Assembly (NCBI GenBank): GCA_021018995.1
Contig: CM037592.1
Span: 76,821,301 to 76,885,300 of the forward strand
Source: Chloranthus sessilifolius
Lineage: Eukaryota > Streptophyta > Magnoliopsida > Chloranthales > Chloranthaceae
Direction of reading: 5' to 3'
Length of the DNA stretch: 64,000 bases
Position numbers and translations under genes: made by a program. Of the stretch, positions 1 to 9,306 are shown piece by piece. Each line of letters opens with the position of its first letter. The first letter of the stretch is position 1. The notes below the pieces were generated by a model. That model saw nothing but the letters and a program-made list of their open reading frames with translations, was not told the DNA's origin and ran no database searches.

Positions 1-1554
1 CCGTGTCAGTCGTGGATATCTCGCCACGTCGGTGGGGTACCCTATCAAACGTCAAATAACAAAAATATCGGTGCCTTACATATAGTTATTCACCGTATAA
101 GTGTGCTATCTTATATCAGTTAGGCCCTATCAAACATGATTCAATCTTGGATACATCCCTGGGATGTATCCATTCACTTGCATCACACCTGATGCTCTTA
201 TCTCTTTACTTCTTCATCCCCTGGGGATGGCTCATTATAATTACTCTTATGGATGTCACACACACACACTTTTCACAATTCTTAAGCAATAAAACATTTT
301 GAATTTGAATTCTATATCACTACATACATGCTCTTGTAAAATAAAGTACATATTCAAGGTGTTCCCTACCTCAAGTCTTCATTTGATCAATGCATCAAGG
401 TCCCACGTGGCTCCTTGTGCACTAGCTCACACGTACCCCCTATGGTACCACATAACAGGTGAAACACATCACTAAGGATGCAATAAAGAAGGTCCAAGAC
501 CTTCCAAGAAACTTAAAGTCAAACTCAGAAGTTAACATTATTTATCACAGTCGATTAATCGAACTCCAAAATCGATTAATCGAATCTGATTCGATTAATC
601 GAGATTCTCATTCGATTAATCGAATCCTAATTCGATTAATCGAAATTCTCTGTTCAGCCAAGTCGATTCTCAATTCGAGTAATCGAGTTCCTAAAATCGA
701 TTAATCGATCCCAATTCGATTAATCGAAAGTTGAAATCGATTAATCGAAATCCCATTTCGATTAGTCGATTTTCTACAAGTCATTTCCTCCAGCCCCCTG
801 GGGTCCACTGGAGGTTCCAGTCGATTAATCGATACCTAAATCGATTAATCGAAATCCAAAGTCGATTAATCGAACTCCAATTCGATTAATCAAAATCGGG
901 GTCCACTGACTTTTCAACTTCCTGGCCAATTTCGATTAATCGAAACCCAATTTCGACTAATCGAAATTGTCAGATTCAGCCCCCTTTTGGCTATTCTTCT
1001 TAATCTTTTTCCACACTTTTTCCTCTACTTTGCTAAACCATTTACCTATGATTTACACCATTTTCAACTACAATCTAACCTCTACAATCTATGCATTTCA
1101 TTCACAAAAGTTTACCTTGAATCAATCTCAAATTGATTTCAAATCAAGTGGTTGGAAGGCTAGGGTTCCAGCTTTGCTTCTAGCGGATCCCTCGCGTCGA
1201 ATCCGACGTTTATTGCTCGAATCTCCCTTCCTCAACTAGCATTTACTCCTTGTATTAATCACCCTCTTTACTCCTCTCTCTCTCTTCTTTACTTCTCTCT
1301 CAACAACCAAACTATTGATTTTAGGGTTATTAAACCCTTTTATCTCTCCCCTAGCTTGTGTGTTGAGCACATGCACCTCAATAGGTGTATGTAACTTCAG
1401 ATTCACAACACACACCACATGGTTTCGCAACCATCTCATCTCATTCACTCATCACACTCTACGCTAACTGTCGAACTCCTACTTGGTCAAACCTGTGACC
1501 GATCGGGCACGGATCCCGAGGTCATAGTTTAGCGTGATTTTTCGGGCTATTACA
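1..1554 (-). mobile_element. LTR segment of an unidentified gypsy-type element (left edge outside window)
   Basis: The segment ends in TTACA directly before Athila-like 3'-terminal sequence. Read on the minus strand it therefore starts TGTAATAGCCCG, the TG-start form of an LTR and, from memory, similar to LTR starts of Del/Tekay chromoviruses. It has no convincing ORF. It holds a palindrome array (551-965), a CT-rich stretch (about 1266-1305) and a repeated CCCTATCAAAC near its left edge. The paired LTR and left border are not visible, so family and length are uncertain. The alternative is that it is the LTR of element 0 itself, running to 1560. Confidence 0.5.
551..965. repeat. Phased array of palindrome TCGATTAATCGA
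   Basis: The 12-bp self-complementary motif starts at 551, 572, 591, 612, 632, 697, 716, 737, 821, 841, 862 and 932. One-base variants lie at 675, 758, 882 and 953, and a half copy at 663. Neighbouring starts are 19-22 bp apart, close to two turns of B-DNA. The spacers are 7-10 bp and unrelated in sequence. Two longer gaps (about 770-820 and 894-931) share the word GGGGTCCACTG. Each motif has an ATTAAT core flanked by two TCGA half-sites. Confidence 0.95.
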
Positions 1555-2313
1555 TTAACACACCCCCAAACCTAATCTTTGCTAGTCCCTTAGCAAAACT
1601 TTAACTAATTAAATGCTACTTTGGTAGGGATCATGGGTACATTTAGCATATGTAAAAGCCTTTTAAACCCCTAGGTGATCCCTAGTGGAGGAGTGAAGTC
1701 TCCTGAGGGTTTTCAGTGAAGATACTCACAAACTTCTCAATAAAAATAATTAAAAGTGGTGCAGTCAATGGCAAAACAAATTTCAATGAATAAAGCATCA
1801 ATCCACTTTCCTTTGGACTTCAGAGGAAATTGTAGCAGTAATGCAGGCCATTTAAAACTCAACATTTTTTTTGCATGTTTTTGCATTTCCACCAATCATT
1901 TTACATTAGAAATTCAATGTGCACATATCAGTACCAAGCTTGCCTTAAATTCAAAAATTAGATTAGATTCAACCCTAATGAAGTTACAAGCCAGACCCAA
2001 TTCTCACCAGGGCTATCTCTCAACAATGAATATCTAGGGGTGTTCACATTTAAAGCAGCTCAAGAGCAGTTACAGACCCCGAATGGGCCTGCAAGCATGA
2101 GCATAGGTAAGGCTTCTAATTTCTGACATCCTCATGGCTTTTCACCATAGATTAGGCACTCCCTCATCTCCACCTGACAGCTTATTTCACATTGGATCTT
2201 CAAGGTCTTTTTGAATGGGTTGTAATGTGGCTTATTGGTGTGGGATATAAAGAATGAAGGGGTAAAAAGGAAATCAAAATTGAGAAATCAACAAGGTAAG
2301 GAGTGACTCATGA
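1555..2313 (-). mobile_element. Element 0: 3'-terminal remnant of an Athila-like element
   Basis: The polypurine tract complement (1561-1577) and the conserved block beside it match the ends of elements 1, 2 and 4. TTAACA at 1555-1560 equals the last six bases of the element 1/2 LTR. By eye the remnant is about 99% identical to 23284-24030 at the 3' end of element 2A, clearly closer than to element 1. It stops at 2311-2313, where it joins the middle of an LTR through the shared bases TGA. An open + strand frame at 1756-2037 is antisense to the element and is not considered a gene. Confidence 0.85.
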
Positions 2314-3668
2314 GACAGAACAAGTATATTACTCCCACCACCATGTTCACAAGTCTACCAGCTCAAGCTCCCATGGGGATTTAGATTTAGTGGATCCTGT
2401 GGTGGGGCATAGGCCTGCAATGTGCCTAACCTGGACACACAGGTCACATGGATCTAAATAAATCCTTAAAAACAATCCTCCATTGCTTACAATACAACTT
2501 AGCAATGGAGGATCTCCAGGCAGCAGCCTTGTACAGAATAACCCTCAAATATCAATCCCATACATGCATATGATCCGATTATAAAACACCATTAAACCTG
2601 TTCCAAATAAATATACAAAGGCATAACCAGCAAGTGTTGGACTATGGAGAGAAGAAAATGGAAAAGAAGCTGCCTAAGCCCTCACCTTAGCCTACTGGAA
2701 CTATACAGTCGATTCAAGAAGAACAGCCCACTTCAACCTAAACTAGGCTTAGACTTATATAGCAGTTTACCCTAATTTTAACGATGCAAATGTGGCCCAT
2801 TACTGTTCCTTGGATGCCTCAGGGCGTGTGCACAGAGATTGGAGCATTGGAGTGCATGCCCTAGTTCTGAAAGTTCTCAGACTGCCCCTACAGAAGTGCG
2901 AGAAAGTTAAGATCTCGAGCCTCGCTAGGTAGCAAGGATTTCTAGGTCTTATCGTGTGATAGAGTTGGAGTCACGGGATTGAATTGACTTGAAGCTCTTG
3001 CAGTCGCGGGATAGATGGTTTGGTCATCGCGGGATTGCTCTGATCGTCGCGGGATTGCACTTTCCATTTGAATGGTGCGAGAATCGTGCGTGCAGTTCAT
3101 TCCTTGGTGAATATCGTGGGGATCCTCACTAAGAAGCAATGTGCATAGGCCTCTGGATTGCGTGAGTAGTTCCCTGAAGATTTGCATCCATGCCATCTTG
3201 ACGATTCTTGGCAGGAGAATGCCTGAGCTCTCTCTCTCTCTTGAGCGGTGACGAGCTTCCAACTGAGCCTCACGAGAACTATGCGGAGTCTGCTTTTTAA
3301 TCCCTTCTATCATCAATCTACGCGAGAAAAGCAGGAGCAGTTGGTGTGTTGCCTTTAAAAACCTGCGATAACTACACGAAGTATTCTTTCTGATTCAATT
3401 AAACTCTGCGACATCTGTGCGAGGCTCACTTCTTGACTTGTTGTTGCTATGCTGTGCCTATGCTGCAGCCAATTCTCTGTCTGGGTCCAACTTCCTTTCT
3501 CCTAAGGAACTTCTGTGGCAAAAGTAAGCTTCTTGGCATGGTTAGGGCCTTATCTACAGCTACTACTTATTACCTATAAAATGGGCTTAACACACATTTA
3601 TTAAATGACTAAGGGTCTAACAGAGATTAAGTTAAGGGGTGAAAAGTAGTACTTTTCAAGTCTTAACA
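2314..3668 (-). repeat. Element 1 3' LTR, truncated
   Basis: The segment aligns to about 16185-17601 of the right LTR and ends in TCTTAACA. The other part of the LTR, equivalent to 15187-16184, is missing at the junction with element 0. A TATA motif for minus-strand transcription lies at 2754-2761. The CG-rich region (about 2890-3440) repeats words such as TCGCGGGATTG and GCGAGA. Confidence 0.9.
2754..2761 (-). promoter_or_regulatory. LTR TATA box (TATATAAG)
   Basis: CTTATATA on the + strand reads TATATAAG on the element's coding strand. It sits at the same place in the other LTRs of this family (16616, 22287, 43968). Confidence 0.6.
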
Positions 3669-3685
3669 CACCCCCAAACCTAATC
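3669..3685 (-). other. Polypurine tract of element 1
   Basis: On the minus strand this reads GATTAGGTTTGGGGGTG and directly abuts the LTR start TGTTAAGAC. A purine-rich tract at this place primes plus-strand DNA synthesis in LTR retrotransposons. The same tract is seen at 1561-1577 and 62458-62474, and in changed form at 46721-46737. Confidence 0.85.
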
Positions 3686-3850
3686 TTTGCTAGTCCCTTA
3701 GCAAAACTTTAACTAATTAAATGCCACTTTCGTAGGGATCACGGGTACATTTAGCATATGTACCAAGCCTTTTAAACCCGTAGGTGATCCCTAGTAGAGG
3801 AGTGAAGTCTCCTAAGGGTTTTCAGTGAAGTTACCCACAAACTTCTTAAT
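3686..3850 (-). other. Conserved stem-loop block next to the polypurine tract (element 1)
   Basis: This block is kept in all Athila-like copies although the rest of the 3' region diverges. It holds inverted repeats: TTTGCTA/TAGCAAA around GTCCCT (3686-3705), GGTACAT/ATGTACC around TTAGCAT (3744-3764), and farther on AGGAG/CTCCT around TGAAGT. In element 3 the second stem has changed at two pairs but still pairs, which favours an RNA structure. The role is unknown. Confidence 0.6.
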
Positions 3851-5497
3851 AAAAATAGTTAACAGTGGTGCAGTCAATGGCAAAACAAATTTCAATGAAT
3901 AACGCATCAATCCACTTTCCTTTGAAATTCAGAGGAAATTGTAGCAATAATGCAGGCCATTTAAAACTCAAAATTAGCATGTGTTTGCATCACCACCATT
4001 CATTTTACATTAGAGACTCAATGAGTAAAAATCAATACCAAGCTTGCCTTAAATTCAAAAATCAAGTTGGATACAACCCCAATGAGGTTAAAATTCAGAC
4101 CCAATTCTCACTAGGGCTATCTCTCAACCTTTACAATTTGAGGTTGTTCACATTCAAAACAGCTCAAGAGCAGTTACAGACCCCAAATGGGCCTGCAAGC
4201 ATGAGCATAGGCAAAGCTTCTAATTTCTGACATCTTCATGACTTTCACCATAGATTGGACAACTCCTCATCTCCACATGACAGCTCATTTCACTTTGGAT
4301 CTACAAGGTCATTTTGAATGGGTTGTAATGTGGCTTATGGGTGAGGGATATAGAGAATGAAGGGGTAAAAAGGGAATCAAAATTAAGAAATCAGCAAGGT
4401 AAGGAGTGATTCATGATTTCACAACCTTCATTTCAGCAAAACTTCATCTTATTTGATATATTCCATAATCAAAGTGGCCAACTTCTCCTCTTCTTTTCAA
4501 TTTTCAGATGATGTTCTTCTCTAGACTTCTCTTTCTTTTTCTCTTTTTATTTTTATTCAATATTTTTATGATTTTTATGATGAACTGCCATACAAATACC
4601 ATTGATACACTGCTGTTCATAAGTTGCTTTTCTTCACCTTCCACCAAATATTGGACCACTCTCACTATCTTTTACTCCTCCTTTACCTTCTGAATTCTCA
4701 GAGTGAGGGTGAGGTTGAATCAGGTCATGAGGTTAAGGTGCAAGTATTCTGGTGTTTATCAAAGAAAAGTAGGATTTTTAAGGCTCAACTAGTGTATGCG
4801 AAAGGGTAGTTTTAAAAGGTTGTATTTTCAGGCTCAAACTGTCCAAATGAAGGCCTTGGATCATTTCCTTACTGTCATGAGTGTTGTCAATCAGTTTTGA
4901 TTTGGAGGTGCCTAACTTCTAGTGAAAAGGTCTTGACTCAATTAGTTCGTAGAGCATAAATAATGCAAAAAACACTCTTCAAAAGAAAATGATGGGCCCA
5001 AATCTCACTAGGTATGGTCCTGAAATTAACCCATGGGGTGAATTTTCACCTTTTTCTCTCCTCTTAGGTTCACTAAGTACTAACTGAAAATTTTTCTGAT
5101 GTGAGCTTCATGGTGGTGCTAAGATTTTAAACTTTTCAGTTTCAAAATATCTGCAAAAATATTTAAATATTTTTACAAATTTCCTCATTGCAGTAAGTTA
5201 GGTGAAAATCAACTTTATTCATCCCAATTATAGCACCACTACTGTACTAAAGTTAACTATTCTATTAGTAGACCTACCCTGCCACACCCTCAGACCATGA
5301 GGAGCAGTGTCCTCACTGGTTCAAAGGTCATAAAGTGTAGGGTAATAGTCATGAAGAGGAAGGTAAACACACACAGACAATATACACAAAGTAATATACA
5401 AAAAGAAATTCTATTAGCTGAGATAAAAGTGTACAACTATAATTACAATGACAAGAAATGAAGTGGAAAGGAAAGAAAAGCCTAACTACAATCTAGT
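3686..5497 (-). other. 3' noncoding region of element 1
   Basis: This 1.8 kb separates the env-position ORF from the polypurine tract. It holds the stem-loop block and T/A-rich tracts (for example about 4505-4560). Frames open on the + strand here (3865-4230, 4508-4693) are antisense, resemble no known protein and are only partly kept in related copies. I see no gene. Confidence 0.7.
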
Positions 5498-8369
5498 TTA
5501 AGAGGATGAGAAATCGAAATCTGAATCTGTGAACCAATCCCAGCCCATCTGTTTTGCATGTTTCCTAAGTTCAGCTTTGTTCTCAGCACTGAGCTTGGAC
5601 TTGGTTCCGTCTGAGGGAGCTTTGGTCTTTTTCTTCTTTGCTTTGCTCTCAGTTGGACTCTTTTTCTTTGGCTGCCTTGGTTTCTGTTGTTGGGCTGGAG
5701 GTTTCTTCACGGTTGGAGCTTTTGGTGCCCTCACCCTCATTTTTCTAGTCTTGGTTCAAGAGGGGTCATAGGGGATTTTCCGTTATCTTGCTTCGTGGGG
5801 GCTACAGGGGACTTCCCTTTTTCTGGTTGGCCATGTGGTTGTGCCTCCTCAGATTGGACCGCTGGCTCTTTGCCAATTTTGATAGATGTTGTTGTGGAAG
5901 CAGTCCTCTTAGCAGTGACTTTCCTCTACTTAGGATAAGTTTGGTCAGCAGGAGGTGTCGCAGGGGTTTGGGTAGGTTGAGGCTCCGTAGTAGGAGGTGC
6001 AGTAGGAGTTTGTGTAGGTTGAGGCTCAGGTTCTGGCATGGGTACAGAGAGTGGGGTGGGCTGCTGAGCTGCACTTCTCGCAGCAGCCAATGCAGCTTTC
6101 AAAAAGGATATTTGGATTTGAGCTTTCTGGAGGTCAGTTTCATGGATTTCCTTTTAGAGTCGAAAGATCTCCTGGGCATTGTTAAGTCTCTTTTCAAACA
6201 TCTTGGCCTTCATCCTCTCCATATTGGTATTAGCTTTCTCCAGCTCTAGATTCATCTGATGATACGCAGCCATAGTTTTTGCCTTCTCATAGGCCTCCAA
6301 GATGTTAGTCCACCCAAGGGAAATACCCAGTAATTACTTTCTATGGGCTTCCTCAAGTTCAATAATCTGCTGCAGCAGGGCGGTCTCTATGGATTGCCTA
6401 AGTTGGGCCATGCCCCTCAGGACATCCCTCCTAAGGTTGGGATTGTCCCTCATGGCATGGAGGATGGTGAGGTAGGGAGGGATGTAAAAGGAGTGTTTGG
6501 GTGCGATAGGAAGAGGGGAAGTAGAAGGAGCAAAATGTGATTGGTCCAGGGTGGGGGAAGTGGTGTTATCAGTGGGTAAGTCTAGTTGTTGGGGGAGGGT
6601 AATAGGTTCTGGGTCCTTTTGGGTGGATTGGTCAGTGAATGTTGGAGGGGATAGTATAAGAGGTAGGATTGAAGGCATGGGGGGGGAAGAAAATGAGGTA
6701 GACTCACTAGGAGTAGGGGGTGATGGGGGAGGGAAAAAGGAAATGGTGAAAGGTATGAAAGAGAATGGTTGGGTTGTGGAGTCAGGGCTGGGAGGGGAAA
6801 GGACGAGGGGGTTTGAGTGGACTGTTGAGGGATGGGTGGGTTTGTCAATTTCTGAAGTGTGGATTTGATGAATGTGATTTCAGTTTGCATCTAGTCATGT
6901 GTGTGTGTTGTGGTGGGTTGGATGTTTTGGATGAGGGAGAGGATGAGTGTCAGTGTGTCTGGGTTGGGAGGTTGAGATTGTGTAGAAGATGGCACAGATT
7001 GAAAAGGAGAGGAAGGGGCGTGATGGAAAGTGGAAGGAGGAGATTGGGGTTCTGGTGAGTGATGTGATGATGTAGTTGGGGGGTTCAGGAGAGGGGTGTA
7101 GTGGGTGGGCATGGTGTCAAGGAAACTAGCAATAAAGGCTTGGAATCTTGTGGTTATGTTAAGGTTGAGGTCTATGTCTGTGAGTGGGGATGTAGTAGGC
7201 ATGGCTGGAGTGGTGTCTTTGTCAATGTGAGGTGTGTCAGTGGGGATAAAAGGGATTATGGGTGGGGAAAGGGACAGGGGGGGTTGTGTCAGTGACTTTC
7301 CTTTTCCTGTATGAGATCAGTGGAGGGTTGTTTGGGTTTTGTGAAGATGATGGGGGTATTGGAGCTGTGTATTGAGATAGGGTAGGGGAAGGTATGGGGC
7401 TGTCATGGGGGGTGGTGTCCTCTCAGCTACCTCATCAGCTTGCTTGGGAGGGGCCTGAGCTTCAGCCTTCTTCTTCTTTTGGGTTTCCATCAGGCTCCTG
7501 CTGATTCCCCATTGCCTCTTGGCAAACATTGTAGGGGCGAGGGTGGTAGTCTCCGCTCCTTTTGGTATCTTGTACCCCCCCCTCGAGAGCAGTTTGGTGA
7601 TGACTCTGGCATATGGGAGTGTGTGTGGCTTCTTCTTCTATCCTAGCTTATCCACCAAGTCCTTCATTGCTTCAAAAATTAACCAGGTTGCATGGAAGCC
7701 ATGGTCCAGAGAGGAGTAAACAGCATCAGCAATAGGGGCCCTCCTCTCCTGCTGATGGCCTGAGCAGTAGATGTTCTTTCTCAGGACCTGGTCAATGAAA
7801 AGGAGGCTTGGCTCCAACTCTCTTCTTCTTATGGAACCCCCTGAGGCCTTTAATCCTCTAGTAAGCGCCCTTGCAATGGTGTCAATGGAGGCACTCAGGG
7901 GAGGGCCATATCCACAGCTAGTGTCAAATGCAGTTGGGATTCCCAATACTTCTGCAATCAGCTGGGGTTAATCAACATCTCGAAATCATCAATCAGCATG
8001 AGGAAGCCTGATTGTCCATCTTTGTCCTCGGTGACCCTGATGTTCTGATAAAAAAGTTGCACTAGCCTAGGGTAGGCTAGTGCTGGAATTCCTTTCATCA
8101 AGGGTGTCAAACCAGCCTTGCTCATAAACTCAATGACAGGGGCAGAGAGGCTCATTCTCAAAGAAGGGCATGTCGAAAGCTGTTTCAGGCTCCAAGGGGA
8201 TAGAAGCCATGAGCTTAGAGGGTGTAGAAAACTCAGGGGTTGGCTCCTCCACCTCCTCAACCACATCCTTCCCTTTTTTCGGTGCCTTAGGAGTCTTGAC
8301 CTTCTTAGAAGCGGGCTCAATAGGGGCCTTATCCTTGCCCCTTTTCTTTGGTGCACTCTCAGGGGCCAT
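5498..8369 (-). pseudogene. Env-position ORF of element 1 (Athila-type extra ORF), broken
   Basis: This is the separate ORF downstream of integrase, called env-like in Athila elements by position only. The ATG at 8369 opens a lysine-rich N-terminus (KKRGKDKAP, KKVK). A conserved globular region follows (about 8200-7640), containing SGFLMLIDDFEMLINP, CGYGPPLSASIDTIARAL and RRRELEPSLLFIDQVLRK, of the kind databases call putative plant transposon protein. Then come a long Pro/Ser/Thr-rich region, a segment around FYIPPYLTILHAMRDNP (about 6520), a second lysine-rich stretch and an acidic tail, WFTDSDFDFSSS. I see no signal peptide or membrane segment. The frame changes early (about 8150-8360) and again in the C-terminal half, with extra stops; about 957 codons if undamaged. 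Function unknown. Confidence 0.8.
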
Positions 8370-9306
8370 TACAAACTCAACTTTTTAAAGATGTAAAAGG
8401 GGGACTGAGATCTGAGTGCTTACCCTAAATTCGTAAGGTTTGGTTCGATCTGACACACAGTGCACCACGAGATCTCTATGTAGAGGGCAACTGATGGGGA
8501 TGACGTTTGGAACAAATCTGTAGGATCCTGGTGTGAATAATGGATTGTAGAATGGACACTGGATGAGAAAGGTAGAAGAGCACCAGAAGCTAGGGTTTCA
8601 CTAGATGGAGAGAAGAGAGAGAACGAGGAAAGAGACAATCGCGGGTTTGGAGTACTTATCGATAGGCTTGGCGCGCTTTGGAACATATCCTGTCGCGGGA
8701 TGGGAAATGAAACTGGCGACGGGGTAAATGCAACTTGGATTGCGTGAGAGTCTCCAAGGTTTACTTTTAATCTCGCGACAGCTAGTGAAATGTTCCATTT
8801 GAATTGCGCAAGGTTCCCAGGTTTACGTTGGAGCTCGCGACAGCTAGTGAAGAATTCTATTTGGATTGCGCGAGAGGTTCCCAGGCCTCCTATTGAATCT
8901 CTCGATCGCTAGTGAAGGGTTCCATTTGAATTGCGTGAGAGGCTCCCAGGTTTACCTTTTGGATCTCGCGACAACAAAGTATTAAACAGAGAGCATCGCT
9001 CTTCATTCTGCCATTTCCATGTGTTGTGGCTGGATCCTAGGTAACTCACCACCAGGAGCACCCCCAGACACTTTAAACTCAAACATTCAGGCATAGACAG
9101 TAAAAATCATTATCCAACATCGTGCATTCAAGCAAAAACCACCAATTCAAGAGCAGTAATCATCAAACCAAGTAGAAAGAAATCAGACCAGACAGGTTCA
9201 GATTCAAGTGAGGCCACTAAAATTTCCTAGAAAATTTGAACAAAAGAAGGAAATACAAACCTAATAAAACCAAAGTACATATAATACACATTGACACATC
9301 TGTGGA
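8370..9306 (-). promoter_or_regulatory. Pol-env spacer of element 1, candidate internal promoter/leader
   Basis: The 937 bp between the integrase stop and the env-position ATG contain no ORF. In coding direction they hold a TATA-like word (GTATTATATG, about 9275-9285), the CG-rich array (8974-8691), a CT-rich stretch (about 8640-8600) and a telo-box AAACCCTA (8591-8598), 222 nt before the ATG. CT-rich leaders and telo-boxes are common near plant transcription starts. Promoter activity is inferred, not shown. Confidence 0.5.
8691..8974 (-). repeat. CG-rich imperfect tandem array in the pol-env spacer (element 1)
   Basis: Four to five units of roughly 60-70 bp alternate CTCGCGACAGCTAGTGAA-like words with ATTGCGYGAGAGG and TTCCCAGG. 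The array reappears at 28431-28715 and 36000-36222. Words TCGCGGGAT, CGCGACA and GCGAGA also occur in this family's LTR (16800-17350). Confidence 0.8.

Noticed and set aside
459-704. Open + strand frame (81 codons) over the palindrome array
   Set aside because: Its composition is dictated by the repeat, and there is no protein resemblance.
551-965. CRISPR-like array
   Set aside because: The repeat is a 12-bp palindrome with 7-10 bp spacers, there are no cas genes, and the setting is a plant genome.
1756-2037. Open + strand frame (93 codons), repeated nearly unchanged at 23471-23752 and longer at 3865-4230
   Set aside because: It is antisense inside the 3' noncoding region of minus-strand elements. 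The similarity follows from element homology, and the frame is absent from elements 3 and 4.
4508-4809. Small membrane-protein-like + strand frames rich in Phe and Leu
   Set aside because: They come from a T-rich stretch, are antisense to the element and are not kept as frames in sister copies.
6497-7300. Glycine-rich + strand frames (for example 6497-6868, 6765-7058)
   Set aside because: They are shadows of the Pro/Ser/Thr-rich region of the env-position ORF on the minus strand.
8418-8423. Splice donor-like GGTAAGC just before the env-position ATG
   Set aside because: Any intron ending before the ATG would be about 40 nt, too short for plants, and no clear acceptor follows. It could still act with a distant acceptor, but nothing visible supports that.
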